Shown here: piece after piece, positions 38,378 to 47,020 of the stretch
How the letters are laid out: each line of letters opens with the position of its first letter
How positions within the stretch are numbered: position 1 is the stretch's first letter
Assembly (NCBI GenBank): GCA_002162695.1
Contig: MAAM01000005.1
Location: forward strand, 1-64,000
Length of the DNA stretch: 64,000 bases
Direction: 5' to 3'
DNA from: Cycloclasticus sp. 46_120_T64
GTDB taxonomy: Bacteria > Pseudomonadota > Gammaproteobacteria > Methylococcales > Cycloclasticaceae
Program-made: the position numbers and the translations under genes
Notes under the pieces: model-generated
What the model was told of the DNA's origin: nothing
Databases searched by the model: none
Seen by the model: the letters and a program-made list of their open reading frames with translations, nothing else

Positions 38378-38562
38378 ATACAAAAACGCTCCCTATGGGT
38401 ACCGGGTACTCGTAAGACCACGCCTTTTATGGCAGCGTTATGCATTCAAAGCACCAAAAAACTTCAGCACCCCATAAAGGTAAGAGGGTTCTGTTTTTTA
38501 TTAAGAATTTGTAAAGTCTTATATTTAAAAAATAAAGAAAATTCACTTCAATAATTACAGGT

Positions 38563-39147
38563 GTGCGTATTAAGTATCTCGTAGAAATAAAGCAAGGAAA
38601 CTTGGTCCTTGAACAAAATGTAGATTTTATAGTTAATGCCAGTAATACACGTCTTGTTTTAGGTAGTGGTATTTCAATGTCTTTTTTTAGACATTGTGGG
38701 CACAAATTACAAATAGAAATGAATGAACTACTGACTGAAATACATAGCTCTGGTTATTTATTAAAAAAAGGTGATGCAGTCCCCTCAAGTTCAGGAGGTG
38801 CTGACAATTTTAAACATGCATTGCATGTTGCAACAGTAGACTCCAATAAAGGCGTTCACTTTATGAAAAAAAACCCAACACTATCGACTATTGATCTTGC
38901 TTTAACCAACATCGAAAGGGTTCTTATTGAATACGTAAAACTACATAATAAAAAACAAGTCTCCCTTGTTTTACCCCTGCTTGGTTGTGGTATTGGAGGG
39001 TTAAACAAACAGGATGTTATTGATAAATACGATAAATTCTTCACTTCAAATAACGGCTCTGAAACTGACATTGTTTGTCGAATCATTCTATACGGGTATG
39101 GCAGTGAAGACATGCCATTACTAACTAATGCGTTCAAAAAAACATGA
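38563..39147 (+). CDS. Macro-domain protein
   Basis: A 194-aa protein with macro-domain landmarks: VDFIVNASNTRLVLGSGISMSFFRHCG (the NAxN.. and GxG ligand loops, residues about 21-47) and VLPLLGCGIGGLNKQDVI (second ADP-ribose phosphate loop, about 140-157). Macro domains bind or hydrolyse ADP-ribose, ADP-ribosyl proteins or related nucleotides. The start is GTG at 38563 behind ACAGGT. It is very AT-rich compared with the core genes. A single-domain macro protein may reverse ADP-ribosylation; no partner toxin gene such as a DarT is visible nearby. Confidence 0.78.
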   Translation: MRIKYLVEIKQGNLVLEQNVDFIVNASNTRLVLGSGISMSFFRHCGHKLQIEMNELLTEIHSSGYLLKKGDAVPSSSGGADNFKHALHVATVDSNKGVHFMKKNPTLSTIDLALTNIERVLIEYVKLHNKKQVSLVLPLLGCGIGGLNKQDVIDKYDKFFTSNNGSETDIVCRIILYGYGSEDMPLLTNAFKKT

Positions 39148-39618
39148 TTTAAGGAATCTCTTCAGAGTGGTACTACTAGTATTCCGCGTTGGATGCTCTA
39201 CTTTCACCTCCCCCATCAATTCTATTGGCTGGCAGTGCGCCCCTTTATCGCGCTTAAGAATCTGTTTATTTTAGGATCAGTGTGCGCGTTGTTTGAGCAT
39301 AGCGAGTTCGCGCACGCCCGAAAACAAACAAATTCTTGCGATTAGGGTGCCTTTTTCTTTGGTTCTGTTTCTTTTGGGCAAGCAAAAGAAATGAACGCCT
39401 AGCGGCAGCTAAAAACTAGAAAATATCTTCACTACAATCGTAATGGAGTTCGATTAGAAACAGAGGTTGTCGACTGTTTACTTTATGCCCGTACTCCTTA
39501 ATACAGCGCCATTTGAGACATTTCCTTTTAATTTAAGCCCCATTAATATTGGGGCTAGCACTCAACCTTATCTTTTACCTGTCAGCCAGAAATGACACCC
39601 CCACATTATTAACAGGCA
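39148..39618. repeat. Non-coding stretch with a dispersed-repeat-like segment
   Basis: About 470 nt without genes. The part at about 39225-39400 contains GC-rich inverted segments (GTGCGCG ... CGCGCAC near 39281-39315) followed by TTTCTTTTG GGCAAG CAAAAGAAA (39368-39391), a 9-bp perfect stem. Very similar-looking non-coding sequence is scattered in intergenic regions of many gammaproteobacteria, so I take this as a copy of such an element; copy number in this genome cannot be judged from one window. Confidence 0.45.
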
Positions 39619-39650
39619 TAAAAAAACCACTCACATTACTGTAAGTGGTT
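39619..39650 (-). terminator. Terminator of tRNA-Glu
   Basis: On the minus strand AACCACTTACA pairs with TGTGAGTGGTT (one G-T pair) around a short loop, followed by a T-run (the A-run at 39619-39626 on the plus strand). It lies 9 nt past the tRNA 3' end. Confidence 0.85.
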
Positions 39651-39658
39651 ATTTTATA

Positions 39659-39734
39659 TGGCGTCCCCAAGGGGGTTCGAACCCCTGTTACCGCCGTGAA
39701 AGGGCGGTGTCCTAGGCCTCTAGACGATGGGGAC
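39659..39734 (-). tRNA. gltT: tRNA-Glu (anticodon TTC)
   Basis: The minus strand reads GTCCCCATCGTCTAGAGGCC at the 5' end, with anticodon loop CCTTTCAC giving anticodon TTC, T-loop GGTTCGAAC, acceptor GGGGAC pairing with GTCCCC, discriminator G and an encoded CCA; total 76 nt. It differs from the E. coli tRNA-Glu at only a few positions. The 3' end faces the accessory region, a common orientation for integrated DNA, but I saw no repeated copy of the tRNA end. Confidence 0.96.
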
Positions 39735-39748
39735 TTAAGACGTGCGGT

Positions 39749-39777
39749 AGTATATCAAGATTTTCTCAAATAGGTAA
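39749..39777 (-). promoter_or_regulatory. Putative promoter of tRNA-Glu
   Basis: On the minus strand TATACT (39749-39754) is a clear -10 box 14 nt before the tRNA; TTACCT 17 nt upstream is a weak -35. The GC-rich discriminator after the -10 (ACCGC) resembles stable-RNA promoters under stringent control. Confidence 0.5.
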
Positions 39778-39862
39778 AAGAAAATCATCTTTTAATTTTT
39801 CATGTCATTTATACCTATTTATTAGTACACTTCGTGCATATTTATTAAGCATATACATCAAT

Positions 39863-41170
39863 TTGTCTCATCAACACAAGCAAGCTAAGCATTACACTCT
39901 CCGTGAACTCGGATTATCGTCTGACCGCCTCGATCGGCACGCGATTCAAATTACTGAACGTCTGGTTAAGGCTGGCTTTCAGGCTTATCTAGTGGGCGGC
40001 TGCGTTAGGGACTCATTATTGGGTATGCACCCAAAAGATTTTGACGTCTCCACCAATGCTGAACCGGAAGAAATTCAGGCCTTATTTAAAAATTGCCGTT
40101 TGATTGGCCGCCGCTTCCGTTTGGCGCATATTCATTTTGGCCGCCATATTATTGAAGTGGCGACGTTTCGCGGGCCTCACCTTAAACACGATAGCAATAA
40201 AAGCCATGCGCATAAGGATGGGCGTTTATTACGCGACAATGTTTACGGCACTTTAGAAGAAGATGCTTGGCGACGTGACTTTACAATTAATGCTTTATAT
40301 TTAGATGCGCAAAAGCTGACCGTTATTGATTATGTCGGTGGTATTGATGACCATCAGCAACGCAGCATTAAGCTTATGGGCGAACCGGCCACCCGTTTTA
40401 AGGAAGACCCCGTTCGTTTATTACGTGCGGTACGTTTTAAAGCCAAGCTTAATTTCCAAATTGAGGCCGATACCGAAGCACCGATGCGCGAGATGGCCCC
40501 CTTATTAAAGGATATTCCATCGGCGCGTTTATACGATGAAGTGCTTAAGTTATTCTTAAATAAACAAGCCAATCAAATTTTCAGCGATCTGCGCCACTAT
40601 GGTTTGTTTGAGGCCTTGTTCCCACAAACAGAATTATGTTTGCAGAAAGCCAAAACAGAGCAACCCTTGGGGCTTATTCAGCAGGCCATGCAGAATACCG
40701 AAAGTCGTTTAAACAACGGTCAACACATTACCCCGTATTTCTTACTGGCCACCCTATTATGGGAACCGGTACGCCGCTTGACCGAGAAAAACCGCTCGTC
40801 ATTCAGCAGTGAAACACAGGCGATACACGCCGCCGCACACGAGGTGATTGCTCATCAAGTATCTCGGGTGGCCATTCCCCGACGGATTACCACGCCGATG
40901 CGTGAAGTCTGGGCGTTACAGCCGCGCTTTCACAAGCAGGTGGGCGTTCGTTGTTTACGCTTTTTAGAACACCCACGTTTTCGTGCGGCGTATGACTTTA
41001 TGTTATTACGCGCACAATACGGCGAGGTCGATCAAAAACTGGCCGACTGGTGGACCCATATTCAGACCTTAGAGTCGGCTGAGCAGAAATCAATGACCCG
41101 CCCTAATCAATTCAAAAACAAGGGCAAACCGCGTAACAAGACCAACAAGTCAACGCCACCTAGCAGTTAA
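39863..41170 (+). CDS. pcnB: Poly(A) polymerase PcnB
   Basis: The 435-aa enzyme has the nucleotidyltransferase head AYLVGGCVRDSLLGMHPKDFDVST (GG at 45-46; catalytic Asp59 and Asp61), the RRFRLAHIHFG segment diagnostic of bacterial poly(A) polymerase rather than CCA-adding enzyme, and a basic C-terminal tail (KNKGKPRNKTNKS). It adds 3' A-tails that promote RNA decay. The start appears to be TTG at 39863; no ATG lies before the conserved region and the ribosome site is weak, which would keep expression low. folK follows at 1 nt, the usual arrangement. Confidence 0.95.
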   Translation: MSHQHKQAKHYTLRELGLSSDRLDRHAIQITERLVKAGFQAYLVGGCVRDSLLGMHPKDFDVSTNAEPEEIQALFKNCRLIGRRFRLAHIHFGRHIIEVATFRGPHLKHDSNKSHAHKDGRLLRDNVYGTLEEDAWRRDFTINALYLDAQKLTVIDYVGGIDDHQQRSIKLMGEPATRFKEDPVRLLRAVRFKAKLNFQIEADTEAPMREMAPLLKDIPSARLYDEVLKLFLNKQANQIFSDLRHYGLFEALFPQTELCLQKAKTEQPLGLIQQAMQNTESRLNNGQHITPYFLLATLLWEPVRRLTEKNRSSFSSETQAIHAAAHEVIAHQVSRVAIPRRITTPMREVWALQPRFHKQVGVRCLRFLEHPRFRAAYDFMLLRAQYGEVDQKLADWWTHIQTLESAEQKSMTRPNQFKNKGKPRNKTNKSTPPSS

Positions 41171-41171
41171 C

Positions 41172-41690
41172 ATGAGTGCGGCAGTCTATATTGGCTTAGG
41201 CAGTAATTTAGCCCAACCTAGCGAGCAAATATTACTCGCGGTTGCGGCCATAACTCAACTCAAGGACTCTACGGTTAGCGCCGTGTCCAGCCTCTATCAA
41301 ACTCCGCCAATGGGGCCGCAAGATCAACCCCATTATGTTAACGCCGTGCTGGAGCTACGAACCACGCTGCGCCCACTGCCGCTACTCCACCGCCTGCAAG
41401 CGATTGAAACCGAGCAAGGCCGAACGCGGGATACGGGCCGCTGGGGCGCTCGCACCCTAGACCTCGATATATTGCTGTACAGCGGTGAAACCTCTACCGA
41501 CCCCGTGCTCACCCTGCCCCACCCCGGTATCGCCTTACGCAGCTTTGTGTTATACCCACTCAATGAAATTGCCCCGCAGCTAAATATCACGGGGTTAGGC
41601 AACCCAAGCCAGCTTATTGAGCGCTTAGCGGAACCTTGCCCAAACATCATTAACGCCAAAAACCTCGAAATACCGCCCTCTGTTTGCTAA
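41172..41690 (+). CDS. folK: 6-hydroxymethyl-7,8-dihydropterin pyrophosphokinase FolK
   Basis: The 172-aa enzyme begins AAVYIGLGSNLAQPSEQIL and has the signature RDTGRWGARTLDLDILLY, with the DLD acidic pair that binds two magnesium ions, and LPHPGIALRSFVLYPLNEIAP. It transfers pyrophosphate from ATP to the pterin before dihydropteroate synthesis. Length and location after pcnB are normal for gammaproteobacteria. panB follows after a 233-nt gap in which I see no further gene. Confidence 0.96.
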   Translation: MSAAVYIGLGSNLAQPSEQILLAVAAITQLKDSTVSAVSSLYQTPPMGPQDQPHYVNAVLELRTTLRPLPLLHRLQAIETEQGRTRDTGRWGARTLDLDILLYSGETSTDPVLTLPHPGIALRSFVLYPLNEIAPQLNITGLGNPSQLIERLAEPCPNIINAKNLEIPPSVC

Positions 41691-41923
41691 AGTATTTCAA
41701 ATTCATTCGAGTAGCGTAGTCATTGCAAAAACACAGCTTAGGCAGCAACAGAACCACCCTGCCTACCTCAGCCGGCAAAGCGCAAGCTATTCGCTATAAG
41801 ATCAACCATAATGCCACGAAGGCTTTAAGCGTCCAGTAATGATGCCACCGCAGCTCAGGTCAAATAACACTGCGCTGATTAGATGTAACCTTTGTCGCTA
41901 ATTTATAACTTTTTGAGATTTAT

Positions 41924-42739
41924 ATGAGCCAACAATCAAGCAATAAACAACTCAGTAATAACGATTTAATCGCGATGAAAACACGCGGTGAAAAAATCAC
42001 CAGCCTCACCGCTTATGACGCCAGCTTCGCCCACATTTTAGATAATGCGGGGGTCGATATGGTACTCGTTGGCGATTCGCTCGGCATGGTGGTGCAGGGG
42101 CAAAGCAGCACTATTCCTGTCACCGTTGAGGAAATGGCCTACCATTCAAAACTGGTATCCCGTGGTTTAAAACGCGCCTTATTGGTGACCGACCTGCCCT
42201 TTATGAGTTACCCAACACCTAACGAAGCCGTTAAAAATGCGGGCATCTTAATGCAACAAGGTTATGCACACATGGTGAAACTCGAGGGCGGGCAAAAAGT
42301 GCTCGATAGCGTCAAGCTGATCGTTGAGCAAGGCATTCCGGTGTGCGGTCATCTAGGTTTATTACCGCAATCGGTTAACCAAATTGGCGGCTACCGCGTG
42401 CAAGGTAAGGATGAAGCTCAGGCTAAGATCATCATCGAAGACGCGAAATGCCTAGAACAAGCCGGCGCTAGCGCGGTGGTCGTTGAGTGCGTTCCAGCCT
42501 CCTTAGGCAAACGCATCAGCGAGGCGGTGAATATCCCAGTCATTGGCATTGGCGCTGGGGTTGATTGCGACGGCCAAGTGTTGGTGTGTTATGACATGCT
42601 CGATATTACCGCCGGTATGCGGCCAAAGTTCAGCAAGAACTTTATGCTCGAAGCCGGTAGCGTGGCTAACGCAGTAAGCGCCTATGTCGACGCGGTTAAG
42701 AAACAACAATTCCCTGCCGCCGAGCACACGTTTAAATAA
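41924..42739 (+). CDS. panB: Ketopantoate hydroxymethyltransferase PanB
   Basis: The 271-aa TIM-barrel enzyme transfers a one-carbon unit from methylene-tetrahydrofolate to alpha-ketoisovalerate, the first step to pantothenate. Key segments: ITSLTAYDASFAHILDNAGVDMVLVGDSLGMVVQG (metal-binding Asp), GGYRVQGK, VVECVP with the catalytic Glu, and IGIGAGVDCDGQVLVCYDMLDI. Its stop overlaps the panC start by one base. Confidence 0.97.
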   Translation: MSQQSSNKQLSNNDLIAMKTRGEKITSLTAYDASFAHILDNAGVDMVLVGDSLGMVVQGQSSTIPVTVEEMAYHSKLVSRGLKRALLVTDLPFMSYPTPNEAVKNAGILMQQGYAHMVKLEGGQKVLDSVKLIVEQGIPVCGHLGLLPQSVNQIGGYRVQGKDEAQAKIIIEDAKCLEQAGASAVVVECVPASLGKRISEAVNIPVIGIGAGVDCDGQVLVCYDMLDITAGMRPKFSKNFMLEAGSVANAVSAYVDAVKKQQFPAAEHTFK

Positions 42740-43590
42740 TGTTAGTTATTCGGAGTATTCAGCAGTTACAAACAACTCTGGCCGAACACCGGCTAGCCGG
42801 GCGCAGCCTTGGCCTCGTACCCACGATGGGCAATTTACACCAAGGTCATTTGCAACTCGTGAAAACGGCGCAACAACACGCCGACGTGGTGATGGTGAGT
42901 TTATTCGTCAACCCCACTCAGTTTGGCGCGAATGAAGACTTAGACAGCTACCCAAGAACCTTTCAACAAGATATTGATAAGTTGGAAGCCCTCGACACCG
43001 ATATTTTATTCGTCCCAACGGTGGATGAAATCTATCCGCTCGGCGGCGACCACAGCAGCCACGTACATGTACCGGGCATCACCACGGTGTTATGCGGTGC
43101 CTCGCGCCCTGGCCATTTTGACGGGGTCACCACCATCGTCAGCAAGTTATTTAATATGAGCCGCGCCGATGTTGCGGTATTTGGTGAGAAGGACTGGCAA
43201 CAGTTAGCGGTGATTCGGCGGATGGTGATCGATTTAAACATTCCGATTAAGATCATCGGTGAACCGATCGTGCGTGAGGCGGATGGTTTGGCGATGAGTT
43301 CACGCAATGGTTACCTATCGACCGAGCAACGCCAATTAGCACCGGCTTTATACACCTGTTTAAAAGACATTGAACAGGCTTTAAGTGACGGTGCTCGCAA
43401 CTACCTTGCGCTGCAAGAAAACGCCTGCTCCCAGCTCAACAAACTAGGTTTTAGGGTCGATTACCTACACATTATGGATCCATTGAAACTGACAGCCCCT
43501 ACACCCGATGACCAACAGTTCATCATTTTAGTGGCGGCCTTTAACGGTGACACCCGACTCATCGATAACCTACACCTTATCTGCACTTAG
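42739..43590 (+). CDS. panC: Pantoate-beta-alanine ligase PanC
   Basis: The 283-aa ligase has the ATP-binding PTMGNLHQGHLQLV (HxGH-type), SLFVNPTQFGANEDL, FGEKDWQQLAVIRRMV and MSSRN (KMSKS-like loop). It joins pantoate to beta-alanine, the latter supplied by PanD encoded 2 kb downstream. It is translationally coupled to panB (ATG overlap by 1 nt). Confidence 0.97.
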   Translation: MLVIRSIQQLQTTLAEHRLAGRSLGLVPTMGNLHQGHLQLVKTAQQHADVVMVSLFVNPTQFGANEDLDSYPRTFQQDIDKLEALDTDILFVPTVDEIYPLGGDHSSHVHVPGITTVLCGASRPGHFDGVTTIVSKLFNMSRADVAVFGEKDWQQLAVIRRMVIDLNIPIKIIGEPIVREADGLAMSSRNGYLSTEQRQLAPALYTCLKDIEQALSDGARNYLALQENACSQLNKLGFRVDYLHIMDPLKLTAPTPDDQQFIILVAAFNGDTRLIDNLHLICT

Positions 43591-43603
43591 AGGCTGATTC
43601 CTG

Positions 43604-45340
43604 ATGAAAAAACTCCTGCTTTGCCTACTGCTAATGACCCAGCTTGGGTTTTCATTCGCCGCTGACAGCAGGCCAGCCGCCGTCGCTGACAACTCTAGCC
43701 TAGCAGCGCTAAACCTGAAGGGCTTAAGCTCTCCTAGAGAGACCTTTAGCCGCTTCTTGCATAGCATGAATGACATTAAGCGGGGCGATGCAACGCGTAT
43801 TAACGACGCAATAGCAACGCTTGATGTCTCGGCCATTAACCCACTGATTCGAGATGAGAAGGCACGAGATCTGGCCTGGACATTACTCGAAGCAATCGAT
43901 AAAACCAAGATCGTTAATCTGCACGAGGTGCCTGCGAGAAAAACTGGAGTCACTTACCTATTCGCCCACTACGATAACGGCCGTATCGCTATCCAACAAC
44001 AAAACGATGGGCGCTGGTTATTTAGTCGGCAGACACTGGCCAGCTTACCGGCGATTATCGATGAATTATCCGCTAAGAAAAGCCTAAAAACCGAAGATTC
44101 CAGCGCTCAGTACACCCCTTGGCATATCCAATTTCGCCAGCAATTAGCCGAACCTTTTCGTAAACGTTCCTTTTTGCTGGAAAACTGGAAATGGTTAGGG
44201 ATTTTAATCATCATCGCACTCGGTATTATTGCCGATAAACTCTGTTCATTTTCACTGCAGCTCAGTGTTCGACGGTTTCGTGCTAGAACCGCCATCACTG
44301 CCTTAAAAGACACCCCCGACGATTTATTACGCCCACTCGCGATTTTGATGATGGCGAGCATTTGGTGGGCGGGCTTGAATCTACTTGCCTTGCCCGATCA
44401 AGCGATGATTATCTTATTGGTTGCGGTCAAGGTATTGGTCGGCATGGCGGGTATTTGGAGTGCCTACCGCCTCGTCGATTTGGTCACCTTATTCCTTCGT
44501 GACAAAGCCGCTCAAACCGAAACCAAGGTCGATGATGTATTAGTTCCTTTAATTAGGAAAACCCTCAAGGTCTTTGTCACCGTGGTAGGCATTACCTTTA
44601 TAGCTTCGAACCTTAATTTAAACGTTTCCAGCTTGCTCGCCAGTTTAGGCCTAGGCGGTTTAGCCTTTGCTCTAGCGGCAAAAGACGTGGTGCAAAATTT
44701 ATTTGGTTCAATCACCGTTATTTTAGATAGAACCTTCCATACTGGTGACTGGATTGTGGTGAACGATATCGAAGGTAGCGTCGAAGAAGTCGGCTTGCGA
44801 AGCACTAAAGTCCGTACCTTTTATGACTCATTAATCACCTTACCCAACTCAATTTTCATTACCGCCAAGGTCGATAATATGGGGCAGCGTCGGTACCGCC
44901 GCTTAAAATGCAATGTCTCTCTCACCTACGACACCCCAGCCGATAAAATTGAAGCCTTCTGCGAGGGCGTTAGGGAGTTAATTCGCCTGCACCCTTATAT
45001 GCGCAAAGACTATTACCATGTGTACTTAAATTCACTCGGTGCCTCCTCTTTAGACGTACTGGTGTATGTTTTTTGGGAAACCCCAGATTGGGCCACCGAG
45101 CTACGCGAGCGGCAACGTTTCTTATTAGACATTCTAAGGCTCGCCAAAGCACAACAGGTCGATATGGCATTCCCCACCCAAACCCTACACCTTATTACCC
45201 CAGACGATGGATCTAGCCTCGACGAATCAGCTAAACCACCCTTAGCAGAACTTAACGAGAAGTCTAGGTTAGCCGCACGAGATATTGCTGGTGAAAACGG
45301 CGGCGCCGCTGATAAAGCGCCTCCCGTTAGCTTTAACTAA
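43604..45340 (+). CDS. MscS-family mechanosensitive channel with large N-terminal domain
   Basis: The 578-aa protein has a signal peptide (MKKLLLCLLLMTQLGFSFAA), a periplasmic domain of about 170 residues, transmembrane helices around residues 195-215, 245-285 and 320-350, and the MscS pore helix and upper beta domain (LLASLGLGGLAFALAAKDVVQNLFGSITVILDRTFHTGDWIV; VEEVGLRSTKVRTFYDSLITLPNS). Such channels open on hypo-osmotic shock or act as regulated MscK/YnaI-type pores. It is inserted between panBC and panD, 13 nt after panC, without an evident metabolic reason. Confidence 0.9.
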   Translation: MKKLLLCLLLMTQLGFSFAADSRPAAVADNSSLAALNLKGLSSPRETFSRFLHSMNDIKRGDATRINDAIATLDVSAINPLIRDEKARDLAWTLLEAIDKTKIVNLHEVPARKTGVTYLFAHYDNGRIAIQQQNDGRWLFSRQTLASLPAIIDELSAKKSLKTEDSSAQYTPWHIQFRQQLAEPFRKRSFLLENWKWLGILIIIALGIIADKLCSFSLQLSVRRFRARTAITALKDTPDDLLRPLAILMMASIWWAGLNLLALPDQAMIILLVAVKVLVGMAGIWSAYRLVDLVTLFLRDKAAQTETKVDDVLVPLIRKTLKVFVTVVGITFIASNLNLNVSSLLASLGLGGLAFALAAKDVVQNLFGSITVILDRTFHTGDWIVVNDIEGSVEEVGLRSTKVRTFYDSLITLPNSIFITAKVDNMGQRRYRRLKCNVSLTYDTPADKIEAFCEGVRELIRLHPYMRKDYYHVYLNSLGASSLDVLVYVFWETPDWATELRERQRFLLDILRLAKAQQVDMAFPTQTLHLITPDDGSSLDESAKPPLAELNEKSRLAARDIAGENGGAADKAPPVSFN

Positions 45341-45399
45341 CACCCATTAGGTTATATCCTATTGATTACAATGGCATTATGCAGATTATCACTTATTTG

Positions 45400-45428
45400 T
45401 TGATGCCAAGATTAAGTTCAGGCATAAT
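45400..45428 (+). promoter_or_regulatory. Putative sigma-70 promoter of panD
   Basis: TTGATG (45400-45405) and CATAAT (45423-45428) have a spacer of exactly 17 nt, 42 nt before the panD ATG. It lets panD be transcribed separately from panBC-mscS. Confidence 0.65.
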
Positions 45429-45469
45429 TACCCGCTAAGTTTATTACTAAAAAAATATACAGAAGAATT

Positions 45470-45850
45470 ATGCGTTCAACCATGTTACAAACAAAGTTAC
45501 ACCGGGCCACTGTTACTCACAGTGAACTTCACTACGAAGGCTCTTGTGCAATCGATGGCAGCTTGCTCGACCTTTCAGGTATCCGTGAATATCAACAAAT
45601 TGACATTTATAATGTAAATAATGGCGAACGTTTCACTACGTACGCGATTCGTGCCGAAAGCAACACCGGCATTATTTCTGTTAATGGCGCCGCTGCTCGC
45701 CGCGCAACTGCAGGCGATATTTTAATTATTTGTGCCTATTCCGAATATGACGAAGCCGAGCTAGCAATCTTCAAACCACGCTTAATCTATCTCGATGACA
45801 ATAATGGTGTTAAAGAAACTAAAAACGCCATTCCTGTGCAAGCAGCATAA
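45470..45850 (+). CDS. panD: Aspartate 1-decarboxylase PanD (proenzyme)
   Basis: The 126-aa zymogen contains the self-cleavage site YEGS at Gly24-Ser25, where Ser25 becomes the pyruvoyl group, plus catalytic [16 protein letters not shown] and the C-domain [26 protein letters not shown]. It makes beta-alanine for PanC. Length is standard. A near-consensus promoter lies upstream and a strong terminator follows. Some gammaproteobacterial PanD proteins need the PanZ activator; no panZ is visible here. Confidence 0.97.
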   Translation: MRSTMLQTKLHRATVTHSELHYEGSCAIDGSLLDLSGIREYQQIDIYNVNNGERFTTYAIRAESNTGIISVNGAAARRATAGDILIICAYSEYDEAELAIFKPRLIYLDDNNGVKETKNAIPVQAA

Positions 45851-45863
45851 ATACTGCTCATCT

Positions 45864-45893
45864 AAAAAAACCCGCTGATCAGCGGGTTTTTTT
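45864..45893. terminator. Bidirectional intrinsic terminator after panD
   Basis: A perfect 15-bp palindrome (AAAAAAACCCGCTGA with its complement) combines a GC-rich stem with flanking A- and T-runs, so it can end both panD and the convergent persulfide dioxygenase gene. Confidence 0.93.
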
Positions 45894-45918
45894 ATGTCCA
45901 CAATACCCGCTAGAAAAC

Positions 45919-46953
45919 CTAACGCTGCACCTCGAAACCTTCCTTGTTCCACGCCAGCATTCCACCTTTCATATTTTTTACTCGATCAAACCCTAGACCC
46001 TTTAAAATAGCCGCCGCCGTGGTACTACGCGCGCCCGAACGACAGACTAAAATAATTTCATTATCTCGGTCCTGCTCTAAAGAGTCTAAGGCTTGTGGGA
46101 TCTCGGCCAGAGGAATCAAGCGACTGCCCTTGATATAACCCAATTCACCATGCCGCTCGGAGTGTTCTCGCACGTCAATAATAAGGGACTCCGTACCCAC
46201 CCGGCATTTAACCGTCTCCGGTTCCATTTGCAACACCTCATTCAGTTCCGCCAATAATGGAAACTTAATCCGGTCATCATCGATTTCACTTTGATTAATT
46301 TGTAACACTTCTTGAATTTTCTCCGGCAATGGCAAATTTAAATTCGCCATGATGTCGATATACTGCTCACGTGTTTTCCCTGCCAAACGTGGGTTTTCTG
46401 CCTGCTCTTCCCCCACCGTAGACTCGGTATTCCCCCGATAATCGTGCCCTGGAAATACTAAAGTATCAGCGGGCAAGCTGAATATTTTTTGTTGGATCGA
46501 GTCATATTGATCAGCAGAATCACCACCAGCAAAATCGGTACGCCCAGTACCTTTAATCAACAACACATCACCGGTTAAAACCCGATCGTTATTCACATAA
46601 AAACTAACACTGTCAGGAGTATGCCCTGGGGTATGCAGCACTTTGATCGGAATATCGCCCAATTGAAATAACTGTCCATCCATTAAGCGCCCATCAACAC
46701 TAGGTTGCGGCGAAACCTCATGCATCAATACCCGACAAGCGGTTAAACGTTTAATCACCGAACAAGCCGAACGGTGATCGGCATGGGTATGGGTATCGGC
46801 AACAAATTCCAAACGTAGCTGGTGGTAAGCCAATAGCGCTAAATATCGATCTACTTTACTTTCTACTGGGTCAACGATTGCCGCGACACCGGCCGCTAAA
46901 TCTGCGATTAGATAAGACTTACACTGCGTATGATTCAACTCGCAAAAAAACAT
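45919..46953 (-). CDS. Persulfide dioxygenase (ETHE1-like) fused to rhodanese
   Basis: The 344-aa protein has an N-terminal MBL domain with THTHADHRSA (His55, His57, Asp59, His60) and HTPGHTPDSVSFYV, GRTDFAGGDS and PGHDYRG, the pattern of mononuclear-iron persulfide dioxygenases. The C-terminal rhodanese domain (VDVREHSERHGELGYIKGS-like start; active loop CRSGARS with Cys304) completes a fusion in which the sulfurtransferase hands over persulfide for oxidation to sulfite. It is therefore likely to act in sulfide or glutathione-persulfide detoxification. A terminator follows. No sulfide:quinone oxidoreductase gene is in the window. Confidence 0.92.
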   Translation of the reverse strand: MFFCELNHTQCKSYLIADLAAGVAAIVDPVESKVDRYLALLAYHQLRLEFVADTHTHADHRSACSVIKRLTACRVLMHEVSPQPSVDGRLMDGQLFQLGDIPIKVLHTPGHTPDSVSFYVNNDRVLTGDVLLIKGTGRTDFAGGDSADQYDSIQQKIFSLPADTLVFPGHDYRGNTESTVGEEQAENPRLAGKTREQYIDIMANLNLPLPEKIQEVLQINQSEIDDDRIKFPLLAELNEVLQMEPETVKCRVGTESLIIDVREHSERHGELGYIKGSRLIPLAEIPQALDSLEQDRDNEIILVCRSGARSTTAAAILKGLGFDRVKNMKGGMLAWNKEGFEVQR

Positions 46954-47020
46954 CTCGACCTCCTTATAATTAAACGGTATTTACTTATTCTACTACACGC
47001 ATTACCTGCATTAAAAACAA

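Noticed and set aside
38387-38440. Another attC site ending at GCGTTATGC (38433-38441)
   Set aside because: A core-like GTTATGC is present, but a partner core GCATAAC and a paired L box are missing; only AACGCT/AGCGTT arms match.
39659-39734. tRNA-Glu as the attachment site of an integrated island
   Set aside because: Orientation is suitable, but no direct repeat of the tRNA 3' end and no integrase gene was found in the 36.2-39.6 kb stretch.
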